64,000 nt of DNA from Viola odorata. Its lineage: Eukaryota > Streptophyta > Magnoliopsida > Malpighiales > Violaceae. Positions within the stretch are counted from its first letter, which is position 1, and the number at the start of each line of letters is the position of its first letter. Below, in pieces: positions 45,783 through 57,534 of this stretch. The stretch spans positions 56,839,931 through 56,903,930 of the forward strand of contig OY829541.1 in NCBI GenBank assembly GCA_963691705.1, given 5' to 3'. The notes below the pieces were generated by a model. The model made no database searches. It saw only the letters and a program-made list of their open reading frames with translations, and was not told where the DNA came from. A program made the position numbers and the translations under genes.

Positions 45783-46513
45783 ATGATTGTATTTTGTTAT
45801 TGTTTTGTATAATAGAGGAATATAAACAAATGATCTCTTTTATAGATGTGTCATGCAATTAAGGACCTTATATGTATGTCGTCAATTGGTGATTATTTTA
45901 ACAATTAATTGCATTACTCATTTTCTTTTTGTTTTTTGTTTTGGTAGAGTGGAGTGTTTTGAACAAGTCAATCCCCATATAGCTGGTATTCTCAGTTGAC
46001 TTTTGCCTCACGTTCATTCCACTAATTTCTAAACTCATTCTCTAACTGTACGTTCGTTTTTAAATTGCATTAGTTCACTTATAAAGAACATATACCTCAT
46101 GTCTCCGAATCATGAGATCGTGTGATTAATTTGTGAGATCTGATGGTGGTAATTGCAAAAATCCTTTCTCATTCTATGTTTCCTTACTCGTCTATTTTGA
46201 TTTCTCTATTTCATATCAATTAAATTTGTTGACAAACTTTTTTTATGACATCTATTCGACCATGGAAAAAATCAAACGTTACAAAGTCAATTATAACAAT
46301 TTTCAAATTCTAGCCTATTATTATGATTACTCCTATAGAATCATGTGATTTGATGTTGTTACAAACCTGGCTCAAAAAATCACGCTAGGAAGCCGTGCGC
46401 CTAAGAACTTTAAACTTTAGATAAAACTCACACATGAGATTTTGTTGACTTTTGTACGCTATTGGATGCAAATGAATCTATAGAACTAAAAACTCAGTAT
46501 GAGAGTTTTATTG
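45783..46513. other. upstream region of the chitinase pseudogene
   Basis: The former chitinase promoter lies here. It contains W-box-like TTGACT (45994) and further TTGACTTTT near 46445, which would fit a defence gene, but the sequence is AT-rich and such cores occur by chance. Confidence 0.35.
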
Positions 46514-48909
46514 TGTTGGGGTTAATTTCAATCGACAATCGATTTGCGCAGCTAATAATCTTATCCCAAGGATCAATAACTCCTAACTATCAAACGAATC
46601 AAAAGCAATCAAGAAAAGAACATCGAGATTTTTAACGTGGAAAACCTCAACAGGTGAAAAACCACGGGACCAAACCAGTCAATCCACTATATGATGATCA
46701 ATGTGTACAACTGATCGTCGGTCAAATATACTAATATTTTCCTGGTGCCTAGATGCACAAATTAATGTGTACAGAGCAAGACAGGGTCGAACCGCAGAGA
46801 TTGAAGGAATAAATTATTAGTGAATATGTATGACAAGGCAATACGCAACAGATCTAACCAAAGTAACAGTACTGGGGGGGGGGGGTTTATGCTGATTAAT
46901 AAATTAATCAGCGCAGAGTATGGGAGCTAACAAAACAGAATTGTAAAGTAACTATCTAGGGCACGAAAGTGAAATGTAATCCAGGGCAAGAAATGTAAAC
47001 AGATCAAATGCAGGAAAAGAAGGGAGAAAGGTATTAATCAAATAGGGCGAGATCTTAGCGAAAGGTGTTCCCTTGGGTTGCATTTTAGGTCGGCTAGTCA
47101 TCGGTACAAAAATATTCTAGACTCAAGTACAAATCTGCTATAGGGACCGCATTTCCACACCGCATCCCCTGCTTACCTTCTTAGATAAAAGTCACTCCCC
47201 GTTTCCACATATGAGGTGACCTTGACGTTCAGCCATCCTCCCAACTACCTCTCTTGTCATCAAGAGGCAACCTTGACACTTCGACTTGTCATGGGTACGA
47301 AGTAGGGAAGCTAAATTCAGAACGCCCATGAAGGGGAGGTAAGACAGATCTAGGGCGCGACAGCTCGACTTGTCAGACCCGTATCACATACCCTAGATAA
47401 CTGTTTACCCCTAGGTGAGGCCTCTCGCGCTGCCTCCCCTAGGTGTCTGCTAAAACTCCAGGGCTTCGCGTCAGGTATAACCCTGGAATATGACGTTACT
47501 CATGCAGAAATACTAAAAGATGATCAAGCTCTTAACATTTCTAGATAAGGATGGAATTAAATCGGTAAACAGTGATGTGCACAAAGAGAATATATTAAGC
47601 ATGCATTAGACCTCTTAGCTGAACCCTACAACCCTTGAAACACCCTTCACTAAGAAGGGGGTATTTAGCTACTCATACTATAAAGTAAACAGTAGGTATA
47701 TAGAATCATACAATAACAAAGAAAGTAAAAAGGGAGTAGAGGGAACCGGTAGATTAATTAATAATCGAAGAGGAAAGTTGCAACAAAGGTTGTTCTTGAT
47801 GATAAGAGGAGAAGATCCCCAGAAAATAAGTGCTGAAATTAATGTAAGAAAATATCCTTGGACAACCGTCCTTACAAAAACCCTAAAACTATGCTTATAT
47901 AGCCTAATACTAGCTAGGGGACAAAAACAGCTAAGGGCAATGAGGGCGTGACAGCACATGTCCTTGCAAAAGGAATATTCTGGGATTCCTGACACGCCTG
48001 ATGCCTTCTGGAAGCGCCTGGGATTCCGTGCAGATCTTTGAAGATGCTTTTCTTGGAAGAAGGTTCAGAACTGTCGAGGCCTTGAGACAACACACTGGTC
48101 TGGTTCGCGTCGAGGTCTTGACAACGTTCTTTCTTCTAGGCCTGGAAACTGGAATTCCTCAGAATTGCTCTAAAATCGTCTCTTTTCGATCTTTTCCCTC
48201 TTTTGATGCCGATCTGCAAATAAGATTGGAATCAGGGTTAAATAACAACATCAAGCCCCCGAAAGGGCTAGAAAAAGAGGGTAAAACTGAGGCTATGAAA
48301 CGTGCTATCAACAACCAAGCAAAATTCCTATATCAACTATAGGAATTATCTGACATACACCACTATCACCAATAGTACCAATCAAACAATCTAATCAATC
48401 AATCCGAGAAAAACAAGAAACATGAGAATAGAGAACCAAAATCAGATTTTCACTGCTTCAATCGGGATAGGATTTCTACTACATTAGAAAACTTCTTACC
48501 GATCCAACCGTTAATATTGAAGAACCACAAGTTTTTCACCTACTTTACAAATTTCACCCCGATCCAACGGTGAACGAAATCGCTGTGATGATTCTCTCGC
48601 AGCTGCACAAAGTTTGGTGAAAATCAGCAACCCTCTCACAATTTCTCAGGATGCTCAACAACAACCCTAATTAATTCTCTTGTCTCTCTTGTCTCACAAC
48701 TTAAGTCACCACTCATCTTTTATAATGGTTTGCAATTACAAACCTAATTGCACTAGGTGTAGGAAATCTAAACCGCCTCTAACTCTTTTTCTTTTTCTTT
48801 TTCTTTTTCTTTTTCTTTCTTAACCTGAATCAAACAATTATATGTGGCCCCAATTGGACTAGGCTAACAATAAATTTCTCTTTCAACCAATATGAGTTGG
48901 ACTTCAACA
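46514..48909 (-). mobile_element. copia-type solo LTR, split by a nested LTR
   Basis: Ends TGTTGGGGTT and GGACTTCAACA (TGTTG/CAACA inverted ends), flanked by the 5-bp duplication TATTG (46509-46513 and 48910-48914). Without the insert it is about 790 bp. The block TTTTTAACGTGGAAAACCTC and the (CTTTTT)n tract at 48787-48822 lie inside. No internal retroelement sequence lies between the ends, so this is a solo LTR. The copia assignment rests on LTR style and is less certain than the boundaries. Confidence 0.88.
46712..48310 (-). mobile_element. Athila-like solo LTR nested in the copia-type LTR
   Basis: Plus-strand ends TGATCGTCGGTCAAA and GTGCTATCA; 1,599 bp; flanked by ACAAC on both sides (46707-46711 and 48311-48315). 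It has the family blocks: TAGATGCACAAATTAATGTG, CAGGGTCGAACCGCAG, an 11-12 G run before TTTATGCTG (46875-46886), and CCGTTTCCACATATGAGGT. It closely resembles the LTR at 59299-61003 in orientation and layout. Confidence 0.94.
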
Positions 48910-48956
48910 TATTGAGCGTTATAAAAACTCATCTAGTGACCAAAAATATTGACTAT

Positions 48957-49190
48957 AGGAAACGTTTGCTCTTGTAGCTTGATTGACGATCAACTTGTGG
49001 CTGTTATATGCAAGTGGAAACTTCTTCAGATGAATGTGAACAATGCACTTCTCAATGGCGATCTGCGAGAAGAAGTTTATATGGACCCTCCTCCAAGCAT
49101 TCCTCATTCACCTCATAAAGTTTGTCAACCGAGATGTGCGATGTACGTACGGCCAGAAACAAGCACCAAAGGCTTGGTTTGTCAAAATTT
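48957..49190 (+). pseudogene. Ty1/copia reverse transcriptase remnant
   Basis: Broken frames spell ETFALVA, then KWKLLQMNVNNALLNGDLRE and EVYMDPPPS, KVCQ and, in another frame, KQAPKAWF. These are the core copia RT landmarks with several frameshifts. It lies just outside the solo LTR and may belong to an older copia element. Confidence 0.85.
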
Positions 49191-49200
49191 AGTTCTACTA

Positions 49201-50189
49201 TTGTTTAGTTTGACTTCGTCTCTCGTCTCATGATTATTCCTTATTCCTTCGTCGCACAGATCACGATATTGTTCTCTTTTTATGAATGAATGAATATGAT
49301 CATTGTATGTATGAATGAATATGATCATTGTTGATGATGATGCCTTATACGAATAAAAAGAGAAATACAAGATAAAAATGATAAAGAATGCCTTTATTAT
49401 GAAAATAACACTATTTAAAATCTAAAGTGACTATTATTGTGAAGAATAATGTTTAAAATACTAACTATTTTACTAATAAAGTTGAAATAACGGATATGTC
49501 AAGATATGATTAAGGTTAATCTATCAATTTTTTATTTAATTTAATTATTATTTTTATTTAAATTACTGACTACTAAGTGAATAATTAATAAAAATCTTAA
49601 CATCTCTAGGTTTAATAGTCTAGTGTGAATGGCACCTTCTAACTTTTGCAAGAAAAAAAGGAGCAATCAAAGACACGCACGCGTATTTCTGCACCAAACT
49701 CCTCAAGGTGTGGGAGGCGGCGGAGTTGACTGAATATAAATAAAACAATATACGAGGTGCTGGTAATGGTATGCGGAGTTGACTGATCTATAAATAAATA
49801 AAAAAGATGCGTTTGCTATTTAAGTGCTTTGCCATGTGAGAAAAGCATTAATCAAGGAAGTCCCATTCCACATCTGCCCAATAAGGAGTAGAATCGCTAC
49901 CTATTTAATTAAAGGTTATTTTTGGATTCTAGTTTAGAGGCTGAAATTTTGGAGTTAAATAGCAGCAATACGATCCTATGAGTCAGAGTTTTATTAAGAT
50001 TCTTTAACGAACATGGGTATTAAATTAATTAATAAATAATTTAATTTGTAATTTTTTATGAATATAGGGACTAAACTAATTATGTAAAAGTTTGATTGAA
50101 TTTTTCTTATGAACATAAAGATTGAATTAATCATTAAGGCGTTTAATTAAAAAAAATTACCAATACGAGACTAAAAAGAGTTAAATATT
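49201..50189. other. AT-rich sequence without a recognised gene
   Basis: Contains a short duplicated ATGAATGAATATGATCATTG (49284-49330) and otherwise nothing I can classify. Confidence 0.45.
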
Positions 50190-50484
50190 CTTTTTTAAAA
50201 AGAATATGGACCAAAACGACGTCGTTTTGAAAAGTCCCAAAACGACGTCGTTTTTGGACTTTTTCAATTTTAATAATATTTTTTGATATATTATAAAATG
50301 CTACAGTAAAAACCAGTCGGTTCAATCCGGTTTAATCCGGTTTTATCGTCTAAGATTTACCGGTTTAATGTGTAAACGATTCCGGACGGACCAACATCTA
50401 CAATCCGGTTGAACTCGGTTCAATCCGGTTGAACCACCAAATTTTCGAAAACGTTCGTTGTCCGGTTCGGTTCTGATAACTATG
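50190..50484. mobile_element. truncated hAT MITE copy
   Basis: The right end TTCGGTTCTGATAACTATG and the CCGGTT-rich body match the complete MITE at 51071-51605. It carries two AAAACGACGTCGTTTT palindromes (50214-50254). The left terminus is missing. Confidence 0.75.
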
Positions 50485-50532
50485 ATTTAACGTATCTAAA
50501 TCTATGTGTCCAAATATTAAAGGACCTATATT

Positions 50533-50772
50533 GTGAAATAGTGGGAGCACAACTTTGCAAATCATAGCAAAATGTACCATTATGTGTTATCTAATGATCT
50601 AAATGGCCAATCCCATAGTGCGGTCGTGCGATATGCCATTAGACATTGAGTGGTGAAATAGTGGGAGCACAACTTTGCAAATCATAACAAAATGTACCAT
50701 TATGTGTTATCTAATGATCTAAATGTCCAATCCCATAGTGCGGTCGTGCGCTATGCCATTAGACATTGAGTG
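50533..50772. repeat. 120-bp tandem duplication
   Basis: Two head-to-tail copies (50533-50652, 50653-50772) differing at about four positions, for example ATCATAGC/ATCATAAC and GTGCGATA/GTGCGCTA. Confidence 0.95.
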
Positions 50773-51011
50773 GTAAAATTATAAGTATAAGTATTTTGGT
50801 TGTTATGTCTTGATAAGCATAGTGGAGTTCTCGTGTAGGTGGTTACTTATTTTTATTATTATTATTTTTCCAATAAACTTAAGATTGTACTTATAATATA
50901 GACAAATTTGTTTGGGCTCCATAACTAACTTGAATATTTTTATCTTTTTTAATATATAAAATAATTTATATTTTAACATAATATAATATTTACGTACTTG
51001 GAAGATCTAAA

Positions 51012-51634
51012 TAAAAGGGCACTTAATCATTTGTCACCAGTTTCTTGGAGTAGAACCGAAACCCTAAAAGCATAGTTATCAGAACCAGACTGGACAACGA
51101 ACCGGAAATAAAAATTTGGTGGTTTAACCGGGTTGAATTGGGTTCGACCAGATTGTAGATGCTGGTCCGTTTTGAACCGTTCACGCATTGAACCGTTCAA
51201 TCTTAGATAATTGAATCGGATTGAACCGGCCGGTTTTTATACTATGATGGGCCTATAATGGGCTGGCACATCATATTTTCCAAAAAAAAAAAAAACCAAA
51301 GGCAACCAAAACGGCGTCGTTTTGGTTGCCTCTCTGATGGGCTGGCCCATGCCTGTAATGGGCCGGCCCATCAAATTTTTCAAAAAAAAAAAAACTAAAC
51401 CAAACCAAAACGGCGTCGTTTTGGTTTGGCTCATCAAACCAGCAGGTTCAATCCGGTTCACTGGTTATGTAAAAATCGGTCAGTTCGACCGGTTAAACTC
51501 GGTTCACATATATATCCGGTCCGATAGCTAAAACAAACCAGAAATGTGAAAAACACCGGTTGAACCGGCTAGACCGACCGATCCGGTCCGATTCTGATAA
51601 CTATGCCTAAAAGGGCACTTAATCATTTGTCACC
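51012..51634. repeat. 27-bp direct repeat around the hAT MITE insertion site
   Basis: TAAAAGGGCACTTAATCATT plus TGTCACC occurs at 51012-51038 and 51608-51634. The right copy overlaps the MITE target duplication, so the MITE probably inserted at the edge of a pre-existing short tandem duplication. Confidence 0.85.
51071..51605. mobile_element. hAT MITE
   Basis: 535 bp, ends CATAGTTATCAGAACC and GGTCCGATTCTGATAACTATG, flanked by the 8-bp duplication CCTAAAAG (51063-51070 and 51606-51613). Two internal units about 103 bp apart each contain a GGGC.GGC..CATCA block, an A run and a perfect palindrome AACCAAAACGGCGTCGTTTT-type core. Confidence 0.92.
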
Positions 51635-52110
51635 CTGTGCAACGAGACAATTTCAAGTTTCAACCCGACAAAATGGGTTTTTTACGGAAGGATTTCAGCC
51701 AAAATCAAACCGAAAAATCAGTATGATATTTGATCAGAAACATCAATAATCAATAAATACTCCCTGACAACAATTATGTACTCAATTTTGTCCTTCATTT
51801 TCTTTTGGGCGGTCAGATTCTAGAAGTCTGCTACTGTTTTTGGCCTTGCTGGTTTTTTTTACTGTCCATTTTTTTATTTTTATTATAATCAATATAATCA
51901 TTAGATTATATTTATTGTATAATTTTTAACTAAATTGTTCTATTAATTATGAACTATTTTTTTAAACTTTTCTTTAAAAAATAATTAATTTAAAATTATT
52001 TATAAATAATTTTATCATTAATTATAAAAATTAATTTTAAAAATTAAAAAAAAAATCTTTAAAATCGAAAAAACTACAGTTAAATAGATAAAAATATTTT
52101 TTTAAAAAAA

Positions 52111-52119
52111 GTATATATA
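52111..52119 (+). promoter_or_regulatory. TATA box of the P450 gene
   Basis: GTATATATAAATTC lies about 90 bases before the ATG at 52204, suitable spacing for a plant core promoter. Confidence 0.6.
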
Positions 52120-52203
52120 AATTCATCAACCGCTATTAGTTTACAACCACTCCACCCTACATAGCAATCGAAATCATCCTTATCTCCACTCAATTATTAA
52201 TTA

Positions 52204-54339
52204 ATGGGCGACCATCAGCTGGGTTTTGCTGTGCTAACTCTGGTTCTTGTTCTTTCAATCGCCAAGATCTTGCAATTAGGTTGGGTTCTAGTCTGGAGGC
52301 CATATTTTCTTACCAAATTCTTCAAGAAACAAGGCATCAAGGGACCACCTTACTCATTCCTTCATGGCTCTCTCAAGGAGATCACCAAAATCAAATTGGG
52401 TGCAAGAAATATAATTCTGGACTTGAATTCCAATGACATTATTCCCAAAGTTCTTCCACACTACCACGTTTGGTCCTCAATCTATGGTTAGTTCCCTCTA
52501 TTTTTTGGTAAATTTTATTTTTTATTAAGAGTGATTTTTTATTCCTGTCCTTATAGTTTTAAACTTTGCTGTCTCAATCTTATATATTGTTCATGTATAA
52601 TAATTCTAAGAATGTAAAAAAAAAAATCTCCAGGGGAGACATTGCTGAGTTGGAATGGGTCGGAGCCGGCAATTATCATTCCAGACGCGGAAGTGGCAAA
52701 ACAAGTACTGGGAAACAAGTCTGGTTTCTGGGTGAGGACGAAGATGAGGCCTGCAATAATTGCACTAACTGGAAATGGTTTGGGTACCATAAGTGGAGCA
52801 GATTGGGTTAGGCATAGAAAAATTCTCAATCCTGTCTTCTCTACCGAAAAGCTCAAGGTCAGTATTTAATCCCATTTTTTAAAACCAAATACCAAAAATT
52901 ATCAATTGGGTCATGCCAAGAATCAATAACTTAGGGTTTCTTTATAATAATGGTGTTTGTGGCAGGCTGGGACAAAAAGAATGGCCGCATGTACCATTGA
53001 TTTGATTGATGAGTGGAAAAATAAGGATGGAAATAATCAATCCGTTGAAATAGAAGCATATCAAGAATTTCAGAAACTTACTGCTGATATAATTGCCCAT
53101 ACCGGGTTTGGTAGTAGCTATGTTGAAGCTAAAGAAGCATTTAAAGCACTACAAGAGCTTAAAAAAGTCACTGCTTCCAAATCTGCTGGGATTTTCATTC
53201 CTGGCACCCAGTAAGTCCCCTCAAATTATTTCCTCATTCAATTTTTCCGGTGCCAACACAATTTGAGCTTTTATTGATTTTTTTTGTCTTGTTAGATATC
53301 TTCCTACTCCATCGAATTTGAAGATGTGGGAGCTGGATGCAAGAGTGAAGAAGCCACTCAAGCAGATCATAGAAGGTAGATTGAGATCTGTGGTGAACGG
53401 AAATTCTAATGATGGGTATGGAGATGATATACTTGGTGTCATGATTGAAGCCTTAGGCATTGTTGGTGACAACAGAGATACTAGTCTCAAACTGAACATG
53501 GATGAAATAGTGGAGGAGTGCAAATCATTCTTCTTCGCAGGGCACGAAACCACCGCAAATTTGCTATCTTGGGCTACATTCTTGCTCAGCTTGCATCAAG
53601 ATTGGCAAGAAAGAGTACGGGAAGAGGTTTTCAGTGAATGTGGCATGGAAATTCCTGATGCAAACATGTTGTCCAAGTTGAAATTGGTAGGCAATCATAT
53701 CTGAATAATTAGTAAAAATACTAATTATCCTTTTTCGTAATTTCAGTATATGTAGCTAGTTCAACTCGTGTACGAAAAAAACAAAACTAAATGTTTGAAG
53801 TATTTTACCTTGTTAAGAGTAATTTACCTCTTAGTCGGTCATGCGAACATGATTAGTTCTAGTATAATAAACTTAGGTATATAACAAAATTTGTGTTTGT
53901 TGTGCAGGTGAACATGATTTTTCTCGAGACTTTGAGGCTTTACAGTCCAGTGGCAATGACAGGGAGGACTGCAGCCAAAGATATGGAATTGGGAAATCTT
54001 AGGATTCCGAAAGGCACTACAGTGTCAATTCCATTAGTTAAGGTGCATAGGATGAAGGAATATTGGGGAGAAGATGCTGACAAGTTCAATCCAATGAGGT
54101 TCAAGGATGGAATATCTCAAGCTGCAAAACATCCCAGTGCATTTCTGCCATTTGGGATGGGGCCAAGGATTTGTATTGGCCAGAATTTTGCATTGCTGGA
54201 AGCCAAAACAGTGCTTGCTCTGCTTCTCCAAAGGTTTTCTCTTTCACTCTCACCTCACTACAAGCACGCACCAATCCCGGTCGTTACTGTGCAGCCACAG
54301 TATGGTATTCCAATCATTGTTAAGCCTCTAGAAACCTAG
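52204..54339 (+). CDS. cytochrome P450, CYP72 clan (CYP749-like)
   Basis: Five exons: 52204-52486, 52634-52857, 52966-53210, 53296-53686 and 53908-54339; 1,575 bases, 524 residues, all GT-AG and in phase. An N-terminal membrane anchor (about residues 8-35) is followed by the proline hinge [14 protein letters not shown]-helix oxygen-binding motif AGHETT is at about 332-337, the K-helix ETLR at 388-391, the PERF-like FNPMRF at 441-446, and the haem-binding loop [10 protein letters not shown] at 463-472 with cysteine 470. All essential residues are present, so an ER-bound haem monooxygenase is expected. The sequence resembles CYP749A/CYP709-type members; the substrate cannot be read from sequence. 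Confidence 0.95.
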
Positions 54340-54611
54340 GCAACCTATTGCATTTTGCAATGGTTATTATATTGTGTGGAAATCATAAATAAATTAATAA
54401 ATGATTGTACTACAATCTCTATATCCAGTTCAAAAAAATTCATAATTGGGGGATCTTTTTACAAGTTGAGAAGAAGTTTGGCCTCCAGGAGTTGGCTATT
54501 TATTACCCTTTCGTGGATTCAGTCGGTCGGAAAATGAAGAGAATTCTATTGTACTATATTTAAATTGAATTCCAAATGAACTGATTTCCCATATCAATTA
54601 GGAAAGCAAAC

Positions 54612-54740
54612 AACCTGTTAATGATTCCAAAAGGAACCCATTTACCAATTATTCCCTGGAGGAAAGAATACCGGAGAGAGGGTGCTTATGAGTTCAATCC
54701 AATGATATTCAAGAATCTTTGCTCTTATTTTCTATTGGGT
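54612..54740 (+). pseudogene. P450 scrap downstream of the intact P450
   Basis: The frame reads MIPKGTHLPIIPWRKEYRRE then GAYEFNPMIFKNL, recognisable as the IPKGT...[17 protein letters not shown] region of a CYP72-clan P450 with a deletion, ending at a stop near SYFLLG. It corresponds to the last exon of the gene at 52204 and suggests a former tandem P450 copy. Confidence 0.75.
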
Positions 54741-54770
54741 TAAGGGATTCTTAAAATCCCCCAATCTATT

Positions 54771-55230
54771 CATAGTCGGCCAGTCCCTCACGTCACGGAG
54801 GAGCAATTAATTTTCTTAATGGTAAAGTGTTGGCCTGCCGTGTGGGGCGGGCAATAAATTTATTTATAGATGCATGCTCTCGGTACAAAAGTCAACAATC
54901 ACAGATCAGTTGCTCTTCGTTGCAACTGATCTCTCTCTAGCTACATCGTTGCAACTGATCTCTTTCTAGCTACATCGTTGCAACTTGATACCTTACTCAA
55001 TTTCTAAGTGCATTTATTTATAGATGCATGCTCTTGGTACAAAAGTCAACAAATCAAAGCCATAGTCGGCCAGTCCCTCATGTCACGGAGGAGCAATTAA
55101 TTTTCTTAATGGTGAAGTGTTGGCCTGCCGTGTGGGGCGGGCAATAAATTTATTTATAGATGCATGCTCTCAGTACAAAAGTCAACAATCACAGATCAGT
55201 TGCTCTCCGTTGCAACTGATCTCTCTCTCA
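54771..55230. repeat. 290-bp tandem duplication with inner 31-bp repeats
   Basis: CATAGTCGGCCAGTCCCTCA starts copies at 54771 and 55061. The second is cut after about 170 bp. Within copy one, CTAGCTACATCGTTGCAACT is itself repeated, and TTTATTTATAGATGCATGCTC occurs three times in all. Confidence 0.92.
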
Positions 55231-55781
55231 AACAATTCAAAATTAGCAGCTCCTGTACATTTGATGGCTTTCCATAATCCCATTCCAATAATTCAGCTGC
55301 CATACCTTTTCTTTCTCACTTTGTGGGCTCCCATGCCATTTCCATTTTTCACATGCTACCTCAAACCTTCTAATTCCAACTCCTTATAAGCTGCACTAAC
55401 AATTCTCCCCCTCTGGCTCATATCATAGGAATCTCTAATCTTCATAGATCTACACTTCAACAATCTCTCTCGAACTAAATACCACATAGCCCATAACTTA
55501 AGCTCACTAATCTTCCCCTCGAACGAAGTACCACCAGGCCCACCATCTGAGCCCGACAATCTCCTTTTCGAACGAAACCCTACATAGTCCTCAACAGGAC
55601 CCACAGACTTCAAGTTCCTCTCGGAGATTCACCGTACTTTAAAGTTCAACCTCAAACTGAGTAAGCTCACCAATTTGGCCCATCAACTTGCACGAAGTAT
55701 GGAAATCACCCATCATACTTCGGGCTCAATCTATTGGCTCACCGTTTTAGCCCATCAATTTGGAGATTCGTCGTGTGCCGC
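55231..55781. other. unclassified sequence before the retroelement cluster
   Basis: A pyrimidine-rich stretch with repeated CTCACTAAT/CTCACCAAT and CGAACGAA phrases (55390-55770). It has the look of retroelement untranslated sequence, but I could not find ends or a protein. Confidence 0.35.
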
Positions 55782-57480
55782 TGATAGCATGTTTTTATGC
55801 ATGATTTTTCCCTCCACTATTCCACCATTTTAAGGCATGATTCTGCTAATTTACCCTTGTTTTCATTACTATTGCAGATCTTGGCCTAAAAAGGGAGTTT
55901 ATGCAAAAACATGCATTTTTGGTGCATTTTGTGCGAATTCGAGCTTCAAGACCAAAGTCGAGGTCCCGAGTCCAAAGTAGCGTTCAAGGTCCTGAATCGG
56001 ATTCTCCATTCGGGCCCCCGAAGGGCAAAGAGCAGCATTTCCACGTGGCCTCTTGCCAAAGCTCCCACGTGACCTCCCTGACACTGTTCTGACGCTCTGC
56101 ACTGATCACAAAATACCTACCTCTCTGACCATTTCAGCCCTTGAGCCCAGTTCAGACCTGCCAAAGCTGGACAAATCAGACCTTGCTTTCCAGCTTTGTG
56201 CCTTTTCAGCTTTATACTTTAGGGAGCATAGATCCATTGTAATAGGCTTTCAATTAATGCATTTTGTCCCTAGTTTAGGCTGAAGTTATTTTGTGCTTGG
56301 AGCTTTAGTTTATAAGGAGCATCTAAGAGTAGTTTAGGATATCTCTCAACACATAATACAATTTTCAGATTATTAGGATTAGTTTTTCTTAGACTTCTCT
56401 CTAGTTTATCTCTCTAGTTCTTGTTAGCTTCCTTCAACCTTGCTGCCGGGCTTCAAACGTGTTTAGTAACAAGTTTCTTTCCCTTAATCTATTTATTTAC
56501 TTATTATGTTTACTTCAATCATTATTTGTTCATCTTCAAGCATGAGTAGCTAAATCTTTAATTCTTAGTAAGGGTGATTCAAGGGTTGCAAGGGCAGATT
56601 CGAGGCCTAAATGTGCTTAATATATTCTTGCTACCATATTCAATTGCTCATCATTTTAATTACAAATTCGCATGAAATAATTAGAGGCTTGATCAACTGA
56701 TTATTATTTTGTATGAATGCTGCCATCTTTGTGATGAATACGGAAGGAAAATTGCATGGAACAAGTAGGCATCTATTTAGTCTTGGCTGCGCTGAAGTGG
56801 TCTCGAATAGATAGGGTGAGTAGTTGATTAGGGCGAGGTCACGAGCCTGACAAACTGAGGGACTTTTAGCTCCAGATCTGTCTTTTCTTATCTTCATGGG
56901 CAGTTTGAGTATGGCCCTCCCGCACTCGTGCCTAGAGGGATGGCAAACTGTTAAGACTACCTCATATGTGGAAACAGGGGGTAGTTTCTCTTAAGAGAAA
57001 AGTAGGGGATATCCGAGGAATCTGGTCCCTATGTCATTTCTATAATGTCTTGAATAGAATATTCTTATGCTGATGACGATCGGGCCCCCGAATGCAACCC
57101 AAGAATGCCTTTGCTAAGAACCCTCTCTATCTGATTATTTATACTTGACTATCTTTCTGTTTCAATATTTCCAAGTTTATTTACCGATTTGCTTTATTTT
57201 ATCCTTCGGGGCCCTGAATTGACAACTCAAGGTCCCGAATACTGCTTCCTTAGTTAGAAATTGTTAGCTCCCAATCTCTCTTTGCTGACTCGTTTAGCCA
57301 AGTAAACCCCCTCCCCCCCCCCCCCCGAGTGTTTCTTTTCGTGTTTTTGTCCTGTGCTTTCATTGAAGACCTTGAATCAGTCTCTCTCAATCCCTGTGTT
57401 CGACCCTGACTACCACTATACACATTATCCATTGTGCACACATTTTTGGGCATTATAAATCTCTATTTGACTGACGATCA
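55782..57480 (+). repeat. 5' LTR (plus orientation)
   Basis: 1,699 bp, begins TGATAGCATG and ends CTGACGATCA. Contains the C-run CCCCCTCCCCCCCCCCCCCC at 57308-57327, TTCTCTTAAGAGAAAAGTAG and GTGTTCGACCCTGACTACCA near the inner end. It is the inverse of the LTR at 59299-61003. Confidence 0.94.
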
Positions 57481-57483
57481 AAT

Positions 57484-57501
57484 TGGCGCCGTTGCCGGGG
57501 A
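57484..57501 (+). other. primer-binding site (tRNA-Asp)
   Basis: TGGCGCCGTTGCCGGGGA, three bases after the LTR end; perfect complement of the tRNA-Asp 3' end. Confidence 0.97.
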
Positions 57502-57534
57502 TTATTTCAAGACTGATTTATTTTTCTTGTTTGT

